Of a stretch of DNA of 39,250 bases, positions 24,582 through 32,155 are shown piece by piece. Positions within the stretch are counted from its first letter, which is position 1. Every line of letters starts with the position of its first letter. The translations under genes were made by a program, and so were the position numbers. Source of the stretch: a virus; IMG/VR virus record IMGVR_UViG_3300036846_001055, positions 1 through 39,250 of that record. The stretch is one strand, 5' to 3'. The notes below the pieces were generated by a model. That model had not been told where the DNA came from and searched no databases. It worked only from the letters and a program-made list of their open reading frames with translations.

Positions 24582-25176
24582 GCCGTTCAATCCCAGTCCT
24601 TATGGGGTCTTTGACGCCAGTCAATGGATGAACCCATATAGCCGGTATTCCCATCAAGCCCTGCCATGGCCGCCGCAATACGTCGGTATGCCAAACAATG
24701 CTTTGGGCCAGCCGATTCAGCCGCCGCCTGGGATAACCTTAAATAGCGCCCCAGCCGCCGCGCCCGCTGCGCCAGCTGCGCCGGCGCCGGCGCAAAATCC
24801 AATGATCAACCAACTGGTCGGCTGGAATGATCTGCAGAATTTGAACATGCCCGGGCGACCTCAGTCGACCGGCGACCCCTATCTGGATCAGGTTTACGGC
24901 ATCAGTGGCCAGCGCGCCGCGCCGCAAGCGCCGCAAGCATCGCAGCCGACCAGCAGCGGCGGTCAGCCATTGATGGATTACAATACCGTGCTCGGCATGC
25001 TGGCCAATCCGGGCAAAGTCACCACGCCTGGCGCACAACCGGGAGCTGCGCCACCGAATCAGCCTGGGCCCGGCGTGCTGCAGCAATTCCTAGCGAACTG
25101 GAATCCGGCTCAGTCCGGGCCGGGCGCCGGTTTTCAGCAGAGTTTCGCCAGCACCCTGAAACAATTGGGGTATTAA
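24568..25176 (+). CDS. Pro/Gln/Ala-rich ejection-module protein, unknown
   Basis: The 202-residue product starts at ATG 24568 with GGAGG at 24558-24562; an upstream ATG at 24556 lies before that ribosome site and is rejected. It begins MADIKPFNPSPYGVFDASQW and is rich in Pro, Gln and Ala with no clear domain. It ends with a possible amphipathic helix (FQQSFASTLKQLGY). It sits between the transglycosylase and two large internal-type proteins, so it is probably packaged. Confidence 0.7.
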   Translation: MADIKPFNPSPYGVFDASQWMNPYSRYSHQALPWPPQYVGMPNNALGQPIQPPPGITLNSAPAAAPAAPAAPAPAQNPMINQLVGWNDLQNLNMPGRPQSTGDPYLDQVYGISGQRAAPQAPQASQPTSSGGQPLMDYNTVLGMLANPGKVTTPGAQPGAAPPNQPGPGVLQQFLANWNPAQSGPGAGFQQSFASTLKQLGY

Positions 25177-25177
25177 G

Positions 25178-26695
25178 ATGCCCGGCCTGTTCGACCTGAT
25201 CGCTGGGGCCTTTGGTCAGCAAGACCCGCGTCAGAAGCTTCTGGCTGGTCTAGGCCAAGCTCCGGGCCAGCCCGGCTCCAATTCACCCGCGCCGCCTGTT
25301 GGGGGTCCTCAAGCCCCAGCAGGCCCGCCCAGCGCCCCTGGGGCCAACCCTCCTCCCGCACCGCCAGCAGGGGCGCCCGGCCCTCCGCAGCCGCAGAGCT
25401 TGCAGAGCACGCCGGATCAAGCGGCGACCAACGCCAAACTGGCGAGCCCGCTCGCCGCCAATATGCCAGCGCCTACCGCGCAACCGGCCGCCGCCTCTGC
25501 GCCGATGGGTCAGCAGCCGCTCGGGCCAATGCCCGGCGGCCAGTCGCAGATCCAGCTAACGCCGGAGATGCTGCTGCAGCTGTACAATCGTGATCGCTCT
25601 GAACAAATGTTCTATCGCGGCTTGGCCGGTCTCAGTGGGGCGCTCTACCCAGGCAGGAATCCGCAGGGCAACGCGCTGCTCGTTCCGCCGTCGCAAGATC
25701 CGGGTCAGCTGTTCAGCGAGATCGCCAAGCTGCAGACCTATCAGCAGCAAATGGGGAGCCGGCAGGCTCTATGGAATCAGCTGCCACAGATCGCCAAAGA
25801 CAACGACATCACGCTCGATCAGGCCAAGTCGTTGTTCCTGACCGATCCGGAGTCGCTGAACAAGCTCACCTTACAGCAGGCGGGATTCGGGAGCGGGCCG
25901 GTCGCGCAACAGAAGTTTGACGTCAGGACTTATCAAAAGCAGAATCCGGGAGCGCCGATCCCGTCCTATATGCAGGGCCCGAATGCGCAATATCAAACGA
26001 CTGCTAAGGATGTTGCGGCCGAGCAAAACAATTTCGACAAGAACGTTTCGGTGCTGCATCATGTCGAAGATCTAGCGACGGCGCTGCATGATGGGCCTTA
26101 TGCTGCGCCCTTAAAGTCGGCTTTGGATAAGTGGACGGCGCGTTCGCAGGAAGATCAGAACAGCATGCTGGCTTTTACTGCGACGCATCTCATTCCGCCG
26201 GGCTGGGGCGGGCTAACCTCCGATGAGGCAGAAGCATTAAATCAGTTGCGGCAATTGAACGCTTTGAAGACGCAAGCCGCGGCGGAAATCGGCGGCGGGC
26301 GTCGCGCGCAGCAGATCACCAAAACCATGGCCGGCGGGTTTACTCAGACGGGCAATCTGAGCTCCGGCTCAGGCCCGATAATGTCGGCGCTTGACGACGT
26401 CCGGAATTGGACGCGCAAGAGCATCGCGGACTTGCATGGGGCCGCCGGCTATCTCAGCACCATGGACCCGCAATATGAGGGGTCTTTGAGCAAAGAATAT
26501 CAGCCTGGACAGCCTGGTTATCGCGGCGGCGCCCTGCCGTCTGAGCGCGGTGAGACCGCGCCGGCGGCCGCGCCATCTGCTGGGGGCGGCCCTGCAGATC
26601 TCAGGAGTTCAAAAGACCCGTCCGGCGACTACGCCAAGGTGCCGCCGGGTGGGACCTATATCGCGCCTGATGGCACGACCCGCACCAAGAGATGA
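25178..26695 (+). CDS. Putative DNA-ejection/internal virion protein
   Basis: The 505-residue product starts 1 base after the upstream stop. Residues 1-130 are a Pro/Ala/Gly-rich linker after a short amphipathic helix (MPGLFDLIAGAFG). Residues about 130-430 are helical (LLQLYNRDRSEQMFYRGLAG, KDVAAEQNNFDKNVSVLHHV) and the last 80 are disordered, closing with VPPGGTYIAPDGTTRTKR. Size, composition and position fit an ejection protein; no specific family is recognised. Confidence 0.7.
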   Translation: MPGLFDLIAGAFGQQDPRQKLLAGLGQAPGQPGSNSPAPPVGGPQAPAGPPSAPGANPPPAPPAGAPGPPQPQSLQSTPDQAATNAKLASPLAANMPAPTAQPAAASAPMGQQPLGPMPGGQSQIQLTPEMLLQLYNRDRSEQMFYRGLAGLSGALYPGRNPQGNALLVPPSQDPGQLFSEIAKLQTYQQQMGSRQALWNQLPQIAKDNDITLDQAKSLFLTDPESLNKLTLQQAGFGSGPVAQQKFDVRTYQKQNPGAPIPSYMQGPNAQYQTTAKDVAAEQNNFDKNVSVLHHVEDLATALHDGPYAAPLKSALDKWTARSQEDQNSMLAFTATHLIPPGWGGLTSDEAEALNQLRQLNALKTQAAAEIGGGRRAQQITKTMAGGFTQTGNLSSGSGPIMSALDDVRNWTRKSIADLHGAAGYLSTMDPQYEGSLSKEYQPGQPGYRGGALPSERGETAPAAAPSAGGGPADLRSSKDPSGDYAKVPPGGTYIAPDGTTRTKR

Positions 26696-26698
26696 GCC

Positions 26699-28195
26699 AT
26701 GGCATGGCAGGATGACCCGATCGCCACAGCGCCGAGCGCTGGTGGGAGCGCGCCATGGCAGAACGATCCAGTTGTAGGTGGGCAGCCGGCAGCCGCGCCG
26801 GCAGCGCCTGCCGCTCCGTCATTTCTGCCCACCGATTGGAAAAGCCTGCTTGGCTTTCCCAGCTTTACCGGACCGGATTTAGGACGCACTGGTAAAGAAT
26901 TCGGGAAAGCCATGGACATCGGCCGGATGGCGATCGGTCAGCTCCCATTTGGGAACAAGTTGGTTGACGCGGCTGGCGCCGAGCAACGGCTCGCTGGCAC
27001 GCCGATGGCGGGCGCTGGCGAAGTCTTGGGCGGCGCTGGCTTAGGAGTAGGCGGCGAAGCGTTGGGCGCAGGACGGCTTGCGGCTGGAGCGCTTACGCCG
27101 GGCATCGCCAACGTGGTCGGCGAACGCGCCGCGCCATTCATCGCCAATCGGGTCGGCGGCGCGCTCGAGCAGGGTGGCATTGGCGCAGCTGGCGCAGCGA
27201 GTCAGGGCCAAGATCCGACTCAGGCAGCCGGAGTCGGCGCCGCGATCGGCGCAGTTACTGGGCCTTTCGGTCGGCTTCGCCTGCCAGCAAAGCCGAATGT
27301 AGGGCCGTCCGCAGCCAGCCTCACGGCGGCGACGGAAAAGGCGTTCCAGCCGTTGGACGCCATCAGCGCCGGACGGAACGACTACGTGCCGCCGATTAAT
27401 CAAGTCTGGGGCGGATACAGTCAGGGAACGCAGGATCTGGCCACGTCGACTAAGGCCATTGTACAAGATATCAACGATAATCCAACTATGAGCATGGCCG
27501 AGCTGGAGCGGGCCAGAAAACGGCTGGCGACGGCTGGCCAAAGGGGCTCGCTAGAGGATCAGCTTATTGCGCCGAAGGTGGCGAGCGCGCTCAACAATTT
27601 CATCGAGACCGGCCCGGCTTGGAACGCGGCGGCAAATCGGGCGGCGGCGCCTGGGGAAGCGGCGGCGGCGCGCGCGGCGGGCAATCTTGCCCATGGCCGG
27701 GAAATGGACGCAGAGCGGCTGGCTCAGATGCAGGACATCGCGGCTCGCGGCGGGACTGGAGTCGGACCTGCGGCGCAAGACTGGAGGAACACTCAAGCAG
27801 GCCTACGCTATTCGCCAATCGGCAGCCCAGCAGATGAGGCTTGGGCCGCGTTGGGCCAAATGCCCGGAAAGCTTCCCAGCCCAGCGCCATCACTCTGGGA
27901 CCTACATCGCTTAAGCTATCCGATTCTGGGCGGCATTGGCGGCGCGATCGCGGGGCGCCATGAAGATCCGGCAAAAATCGCTGAAGAAGTAGCGATCGGC
28001 GCAATTGGCGGCTACGGCCTTCACAGAGGCGCGCCGCTGCTCACTCCAGCCATGTGGGACCGAGCGGCGGTCCAAGCCGCCGCTCGGAAGACGCTGACTG
28101 AAGGCGTGCCGTTCCGACCTAAGAAGCCCAGTCAGAGCATCTTCGACGCCCTGCGAGCTATGAGCGCTTATCAGGGCGCGCAGGGCCGATACTAG
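26699..28195 (+). CDS. Putative DNA-ejection/internal virion protein, Gly/Ala-rich membrane-active segments
   Basis: The product has 498 residues. It opens with two short repeats (MAWQDDPIA, APWQNDPVV), a pattern seen in phage internal proteins. Residues about 75-200 are Gly/Ala-rich and amphipathic (GAGEVLGGAGLGVGGEALGA, ANRVGGALEQGGIGAAGAAS), resembling helices that insert in membranes during ejection; the C-terminus has another Gly-rich stretch (LGGIGGAIAGRHED). It is the last gene of the plus-strand operon and converges with a minus-strand gene, overlapping it by 4 bases. Confidence 0.75.
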   Translation: MAWQDDPIATAPSAGGSAPWQNDPVVGGQPAAAPAAPAAPSFLPTDWKSLLGFPSFTGPDLGRTGKEFGKAMDIGRMAIGQLPFGNKLVDAAGAEQRLAGTPMAGAGEVLGGAGLGVGGEALGAGRLAAGALTPGIANVVGERAAPFIANRVGGALEQGGIGAAGAASQGQDPTQAAGVGAAIGAVTGPFGRLRLPAKPNVGPSAASLTAATEKAFQPLDAISAGRNDYVPPINQVWGGYSQGTQDLATSTKAIVQDINDNPTMSMAELERARKRLATAGQRGSLEDQLIAPKVASALNNFIETGPAWNAAANRAAAPGEAAAARAAGNLAHGREMDAERLAQMQDIAARGGTGVGPAAQDWRNTQAGLRYSPIGSPADEAWAALGQMPGKLPSPAPSLWDLHRLSYPILGGIGGAIAGRHEDPAKIAEEVAIGAIGGYGLHRGAPLLTPAMWDRAAVQAAARKTLTEGVPFRPKKPSQSIFDALRAMSAYQGAQGRY

Positions 28196-28386
28196 AACCA
28201 GTGATTTATGGACGCGAAAAACACCAGAGATATGGCGAATATTATAAGACCGCCTATGCCTTCCTTAAACTGTTCCCACGCCCACGGATCAGAGGGCCGC
28301 TTAGTTGGTCCTGTTGGCCGGAAGGCGAAAAACAGAAGTCCAATAAAGGTCGCGCAAACGACTATTGGAATGACATTTTCTGACAT
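28192..28386 (-). CDS. Small membrane protein with two predicted helices; holin candidate
   Basis: The product has 64 residues. Helix 1 is VIPIVVCATFIGLLFFAF, then a polar loop (RPTGPTKRPSDPWAWEQFKE), and helix 2 is GIGGLIIFAISLVFFASI. AGGAAAG precedes the ATG. Two membrane segments in a short protein fit a small holin, but it is transcribed with the recombination genes, away from the endolysin. No known family recognised. Confidence 0.7.
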   Translation of the reverse strand: MSENVIPIVVCATFIGLLFFAFRPTGPTKRPSDPWAWEQFKEGIGGLIIFAISLVFFASINHWF

Positions 28387-28398
28387 TGGTCTTTCCTT

Positions 28399-28737
28399 TC
28401 ACTTAAGCCCGAATCTCCGGGCGATATTGGTCAATCCTTTGACCGCCTTCAGCGGCTGCTTCATCTCCCGCCGCTTGGCTTTGCTGCGCTGCTGACCATC
28501 GTCGTTGGTCTTCTCATCATGGCAAGTCAGGCAGAGCAACTGACCGTCTGCAGCCGTCAGTCGCGGCCGCATAGTTTCGCCCAGCGGGCGCATGCCTTCA
28601 GACAGCGTGTGGTCGATCTCGAATTCATTGCGGTTCTTGACCCATAGGCCGCAATTCTCACACCTGACCTTTTCATCTTCGTCGGTGGCGCGCCGGGTGA
28701 TCTCGAGCTTCACGCCGTCAGAGAATTCTTGCCGCAT
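28399..28737 (-). CDS. HNH endonuclease
   Basis: The product has 112 residues. Zinc-binding C26-x2-C29 (RCENCG) and C69-x2-C72 (LLCLTCH) frame the HNH core: D42-H43 in EFEIDHTLSEG, ADGQLLC, and H73 with CHDEKTNDD. The tail is basic (RSKAKRREMKQ). Free-standing phage HNH nucleases often assist packaging or recombination; here it ends the recombination operon. It overlaps the next gene upstream by 28 bases. Confidence 0.88.
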   Translation of the reverse strand: MRQEFSDGVKLEITRRATDEDEKVRCENCGLWVKNRNEFEIDHTLSEGMRPLGETMRPRLTAADGQLLCLTCHDEKTNDDGQQRSKAKRREMKQPLKAVKGLTNIARRFGLK

Positions 28738-29138
28738 GTCTCAGGCTCATCAAAGGCCGCAAGCAGGCGCAACAATATGCGGCCCCGCGGTGAAGTCGGA
28801 ACTTTATCCGGATCCCAATGCTTAAGCTCGTCTTCGATCATCGCCTTGAGCGGCCTACGGGCATACCAGCCCGGCGAATCGGGAAAGGCCTGAGTGCCGT
28901 TAAACGTCACGACCCATTCATCGGTCAGGGCGTTGCCGGTTTCGTCGTATAAGGTAAGATCGAGATCACAATCACGGATGTCGAACAGGGTTGTGATGGC
29001 GTCATCATGGCTCATCTCTTCAGTAGGCGGCCAAACGACCCTGCCTATCTCTAGATCCGGACCATAAGAGCCGTCGCGCAGCCGATCGACCAATCTCTCG
29101 ATATCGTCGAGCAATTGACGGCGCTCTTCATCGGTCAT
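28710..29138 (-). CDS. 142-aa acidic protein of unknown function
   Basis: The ATG at 29138 overlaps the NinB stop (ATGA) and is preferred over much longer upstream starts that would run through NinB. The product begins with a helix (MTDEERRQLLDDIERLVDRL) and later has DDAITTLFDIRDCDLDLTLY and WVVTFNGTQAFPDSPGWYAR. The acidic, beta-rich centre is not a family I recognise. Position within the recombination operon suggests an accessory to DNA metabolism. Confidence 0.72.
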   Translation of the reverse strand: MTDEERRQLLDDIERLVDRLRDGSYGPDLEIGRVVWPPTEEMSHDDAITTLFDIRDCDLDLTLYDETGNALTDEWVVTFNGTQAFPDSPGWYARRPLKAMIEDELKHWDPDKVPTSPRGRILLRLLAAFDEPETCGKNSLTA

Positions 29139-29530
29139 GCGACGGCCTTTCCTTGATCGATCCGGAAATGGATTCCCCATTCGTCGCCCTTCTGGTACAT
29201 CAGCGTGATCATTTCCGACATTTTCTCTTTGCTGAGCCGGGCCGACGAATAGCCGACCGCCACGACGCCGCGGCCGTCGATCGATGGGAGAAATTCCAGC
29301 TTGACGCCGATCGCCTTCATGAATGCGCATTTCCAGTGCTCCGGCGGGTGCATCGCGCCGCCGATCGGCCTCTGCTGGGCAATGTCGGTCAGGAGCCACC
29401 ACATCAGCCGGAGCTGCTCACGGCTGCGCGGATCGTCGATGAGATCGATCTGCGAGCCGGCGGCGCAGCTCTGCACCGCATTGACGATTTCCGCCCGGTT
29501 GGCCTCAGTGATGGTCTTCTTAAGCCGCAC
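29135..29530 (-). CDS. ninB: NinB/Orf-family recombination mediator
   Basis: The 131-residue product begins at GTG 29530 (VRLKKTITEAN), with CGGAGC 7 bases upstream, overlapping the YqaJ-type gene by 11 bases. It matches lambda NinB (Orf): IDLIDDPRSREQLRLMWWLL, TDIAQQRPIGG, PEHWKCAFMKAIG, then GRGVVAVGYSSARLSKEKMS and GDEWGIHF. Lambda Orf (146 aa) helps load annealing or recombinase protein onto SSB-coated DNA, replacing RecFOR. Location next to an exonuclease and an annealing protein supports this. Confidence 0.87.
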   Translation of the reverse strand: MRLKKTITEANRAEIVNAVQSCAAGSQIDLIDDPRSREQLRLMWWLLTDIAQQRPIGGAMHPPEHWKCAFMKAIGVKLEFLPSIDGRGVVAVGYSSARLSKEKMSEMITLMYQKGDEWGIHFRIDQGKAVA

Positions 29531-30167
29531 CGTAGCGCTCCGTGAGATAGGCGACGCGCTGATCGACCTCCGTGAGAAAGAGTTCAACTTCCTCCGTCAT
29601 CTTGGCGATCACGGCGTCATCGCGCATTAGCCGCTTGCCGAAATAGGTCATGCTGGCGGGAAATTCTGGATTAAACGAAACGAAATCCCACCACTTGCGC
29701 TCGGGCAGGCACGCCAGATTCCAATGCATCTGCCAGAGGTTGTCCTCCGGGATGTCCTCCGCCACCAATGTTTCCTGGTGGACGGCGTATTCCGGACACT
29801 TGATCTCTAATCCGCCGTCATCGCCAATCAGCCCATCCGGCGACGCGCCGCTCATGAGTAAGGTCGGGTGATCGACGAACTCGACCCGCTCGACTTTAAC
29901 GCCTTCTCTCAGTTCATAAGTGGCGCGCGCCCGCGGCTCCAACTCGACGCCCCGCTGCATGGGGCGGGTGACGAAATGGTTGACCTCCCGATTGGTCAGC
30001 CGCTCATAGACCAGCTCTTTGAGATAGCTGGCCCGGTCGGCGTAATAGCCGCCGTTCTTCTGCTTCTTGCAGATATCCTTCATCCGCGACGCCGTGGCTT
30101 TGCCTAAACGGCGCTTGAGATGCTGCGGCGACAATCCGTATTCGGCGACGAAGCTGATGTCGTTCAT
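29520..30167 (-). CDS. YqaJ-type (lambda Red-exo-like) recombination exonuclease
   Basis: The product has 215 residues. Core motifs of the PD-(D/E)XK viral exonuclease family are MQRGVELEPRARATYE (72-85), SPDG with D111, the E121-I-K123 pair in GGLEIKCPE, and LWQMHWNLACLPERKWWDFV. It should resect double-stranded ends 5'-3' to give 3' overhangs for the ERF annealing protein encoded just upstream. Start ATG 30167 overlaps the ERF stop as ATGA. Confidence 0.92.
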   Translation of the reverse strand: MNDISFVAEYGLSPQHLKRRLGKATASRMKDICKKQKNGGYYADRASYLKELVYERLTNREVNHFVTRPMQRGVELEPRARATYELREGVKVERVEFVDHPTLLMSGASPDGLIGDDGGLEIKCPEYAVHQETLVAEDIPEDNLWQMHWNLACLPERKWWDFVSFNPEFPASMTYFGKRLMRDDAVIAKMTEEVELFLTEVDQRVAYLTERYGAA

Positions 30168-30916
30168 TGCTTAGCAATCTTGCTCTTGAGGTTTACGACC
30201 GCTTCTTCGTAGCGCTTGATCTTCATCGCCTCCAGCTTGCAACCTGCCCAAGATTCAATGGTGTCTCGAGTATAGCCAGCCTGTTGCATCAAATCTTGAA
30301 GATGAACCAGCTGATCGGCGTCGATCGTCGGATCGGCGGTCGTATTGTCTATTCCGCCGCGGCCGTCGTCGTCCGTGGTCACTGACAGGCCAAGCGCCAG
30401 CTTAAGCGTGTAGCGCTGCAGATAAGTCGCGCTAGAGCCGATCGCTTGCACCGCATTCTTATTGCCGCTGGTGTCTTCAACGACTTCGAGCGAAGTCTCT
30501 TCCCGATGGCCATGCTTGTGGGTGACGATGCAGGTCACTCTGAGCTTGCCCGGCGCCGGCTGGTCGGACCTGAACCGATAGGTCAGGCCATATTTCTTCA
30601 GGATTGGGTCGACGGCGTCGGTGATCGCGGCGAAATCTTCATAGCGGTAATTGGTGCGGCCCTTTTGGCCGGTGAAATCCACCGAACGATTCTTGACGAT
30701 GTCTGGGAATTCGCCTTTGGCGGCGGACAAAGCGTCATTGAACGCCATTTCTTTGGACTTGTCTTCCCGGCGCTCCAGCATCCTCAGCATGTGGTCGAGC
30801 TTGTCAACATCGACCTTTGGATTGCTAGCGGCTTTGGCGATCAGCGTCATCAGCGGATCGCCTTCGGGTCTGGCGGGCCGCTCAGCCGGAACGATGTCAG
30901 TCGGGTCTTGGTCCAT
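30164..30916 (-). CDS. erf: ERF-family single-strand annealing protein
   Basis: The 250-residue product starts at ATG 30916 with GGAG just upstream; a TTG at 30937 would be in frame but lacks a good site. The ERF core is present: MAFNDALSAAKGEFPDIVKN, GRTNYRYEDFAAITDAVDP, KYGLTYRFRSDQ, HREETSLEVVEDTSGNKNAV and AIGSSATYLQRYTLKLALGL followed by SVTTDDDG. It anneals complementary single strands, probably for genome circularisation or recombination. First gene of the operon with YqaJ, NinB and HNH. Confidence 0.93.
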   Translation of the reverse strand: MDQDPTDIVPAERPARPEGDPLMTLIAKAASNPKVDVDKLDHMLRMLERREDKSKEMAFNDALSAAKGEFPDIVKNRSVDFTGQKGRTNYRYEDFAAITDAVDPILKKYGLTYRFRSDQPAPGKLRVTCIVTHKHGHREETSLEVVEDTSGNKNAVQAIGSSATYLQRYTLKLALGLSVTTDDDGRGGIDNTTADPTIDADQLVHLQDLMQQAGYTRDTIESWAGCKLEAMKIKRYEEAVVNLKSKIAKQ

Positions 30917-30938
30917 GATCGATCTCCATGTTGGCAAG

Positions 30939-30971
30939 CAACATTTGATTGATCGCGATCATGTTGTCAAG
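30939..30971 (-). promoter_or_regulatory. Promoter/operator region upstream of ERF operon
   Basis: On the minus strand GCTTGACAACAT (30972-30961) contains a consensus -35 box TTGACA, the same 12 bases as in the inverted repeat before the helicase gene. An imperfect opposing half-site CAACAT lies at 30939-30944, with the palindrome GATCGCGATC (30951-30960) between. The -10 region at 17 bp spacing is poor (CAAATG), suggesting an activator or a non-standard promoter. The expected start would be near 30935, about 20 bases before the ERF ATG. Confidence 0.55.
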
Positions 30972-30987
30972 CTATTTTTAGAGAGGA

Positions 30988-31028
30988 GAGGCCGGCATTC
31001 ACTGGGGGGTTCGCAAATCGCCGGCCTC
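30988..31028. repeat. 9-bp perfect inverted repeat in ERF/PEP-CTERM gap
   Basis: GAGGCCGGC (30988-30996) and GCCGGCCTC (31020-31028) flank a 23-base loop. There is no T-run on either side, so it is not a standard terminator. The loop begins with ATTCACTGG, part of a box also found at 36370-36378. Confidence 0.5.
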
Positions 31029-31050
31029 CCCCACCCCAAGTCTTCGCCGT

Positions 31051-31710
31051 TCAGGATTGGCGAAGGACCGGGATTCGCTTATAGGCCCTGAGTCCAGCCA
31101 ATAGGCCAAAGCCCGCGATCAACATTGCCCAAGTTGACGGCTCGGGAATGGGGACCACATCGGCCTTGAACTCTCTCAACAGGACATTGGCCTCACAGCC
31201 GCGGCCGCAGCCGCCCGGACCCGTCCCGGCTGGGCCGCCGGTATAGAAGAAGCTGTAGAAGGGGAAGCCGCCGGCCAGATTATGCAGCGCGTCGTCGTGG
31301 CCGTCGATGACCAGCGGCGTCTCTGGCCCGTTGATGAAGTCCGAGCCAAACACCGACCATTTTTCGCCCTGAGTGGTCGAGTTCATGGCGAATTGGAAAT
31401 GGGAGGGATCGTGTAGCTCAGACACGTCAATCTGGATCAGATTCTTGCCGAAAATCTCGTGCTTGCCGCTTGGATCTGAGGCTAGGCCGACGCCTTCCTC
31501 ATCGCCGCCATCGTCTTTGCCGAACAGATGGATCGGGGTGAAATCGGCGGAAAACCCGGTGAGGGTGATGAACTCGCCGCCGGCGAAATAGCTGTGAGAA
31601 TTTCCCAGATCGCCAGTTGGCGAAGTGAAGTTAAAAGTCAGCGTTTCCGCCGCCGCAGCGCCGCTCAGAAGGGCGGCGGCCAACGCCACGCCGAAGAAAG
31701 TGAATTTCAT
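31051..31710 (-). CDS. PEP-CTERM sorting-domain protein
   Basis: The 219-residue product has an N-terminal signal peptide (MKFTFFGVALAAALLSGAAA, cleavage near residue 21) and a classical C-terminal PEP-CTERM signal: PEP at 189-191 in VPIPEPSTWAM, a hydrophobic helix (LIAGFGLLAG) and a basic end (LRAYKR). Such proteins are processed by a host exosortase and delivered to the cell surface or matrix. The middle is a beta-rich, Asp/Gly-rich domain without obvious family; the segment GGCGRGCEAN holds two cysteines. TTGAGG precedes the ATG. A PEP-CTERM protein in a phage is unusual and looks like captured host cargo. Confidence 0.9.
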   Translation of the reverse strand: MKFTFFGVALAAALLSGAAAAETLTFNFTSPTGDLGNSHSYFAGGEFITLTGFSADFTPIHLFGKDDGGDEEGVGLASDPSGKHEIFGKNLIQIDVSELHDPSHFQFAMNSTTQGEKWSVFGSDFINGPETPLVIDGHDDALHNLAGGFPFYSFFYTGGPAGTGPGGCGRGCEANVLLREFKADVVPIPEPSTWAMLIAGFGLLAGLRAYKRIPVLRQS

Positions 31711-31748
31711 TCGAATGCCTCAAGTCTGCCGAGCCCAATCGCCCGAAG

Positions 31749-31777
31749 TTGTCAAGCTTCCATGAATATGCTACGCT
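31749..31777 (+). promoter_or_regulatory. Putative promoter of the XRE gene, possibly leaderless
   Basis: TTGTCA at 31749-31754 and TACGCT at 31772-31777 are separated by 17 bp, a plausible but weak sigma70 pair. The ATG at 31784 follows within 7 bases and no ribosome site is visible, so the mRNA may be leaderless. TTGTCAAGC (31749-31757) and TGTCAAC (31777-31783) match the half-sites in front of the ERF and helicase genes, so autoregulation is plausible. On the opposite strand the same bases give two TTGACA boxes facing the PEP-CTERM gene. Confidence 0.45.
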
Positions 31778-31783
31778 GTCAAC

Positions 31784-32155
31784 ATGGGAAGACAAAGAAA
31801 TCCAAATCAGACGAAGCGCTATAACCGGTTGCGCCGCGAAGGGCTGATCGCCCATCGCATGGCTCAGGGCATTCAGCAAGATACGCTCGCCGAAATGCTC
31901 GGCTGCAGCCGTTATATGGTCACCGCCTGTGAGATTGGCCTACGCGATCCGTCGCTCGAGATGATGATCAAATGGGCCAAGGCGTTGAAGCTCGGCGATC
32001 CGCCGCTCAGCATGTTCGTTGCTCCCGAACTGAGCGCCGAACCGAATCAACCGCCGCCGAACGGGCCCCAGGTCGATGATAGCGGTCCCCTGAATCGCGG
32101 ATCGCCGGCGGCGTTGAACACCGCCGAGCGCGCATTGCCTGATCGCGGCATGTAA
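31784..32155 (+). CDS. XRE-family HTH regulator
   Basis: The product has 123 residues. Residues about 20-70 form an XRE/Cro-CI type helix-turn-helix: LIAHRMAQGIQQDTLAEMLG, CSRYMVTACEIGLRDPSLEM. The C-terminal 50 residues are Pro/Asn-rich and disordered, with no oligomerisation or RecA-cleavage domain. It is the only plus-strand gene in the right arm and its last 109 bases overlap a minus-strand gene tail to tail. It is the likely reader of the TTGTCAAGC half-sites nearby; inference only. Confidence 0.85.
   Translation: MGRQRNPNQTKRYNRLRREGLIAHRMAQGIQQDTLAEMLGCSRYMVTACEIGLRDPSLEMMIKWAKALKLGDPPLSMFVAPELSAEPNQPPPNGPQVDDSGPLNRGSPAALNTAERALPDRGM

Noticed and set aside
29139-29402. Upstream extension of the 142-aa gene
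   Set aside because: The extension runs through NinB in another frame and is Arg-rich; ATG 29138 overlaps the NinB stop as a normal coupled start.
30988-31028. GAGGCCGGC inverted repeat as a transcription terminator
   Set aside because: The loop is 23 bases and neither strand has a T-run after the stem.
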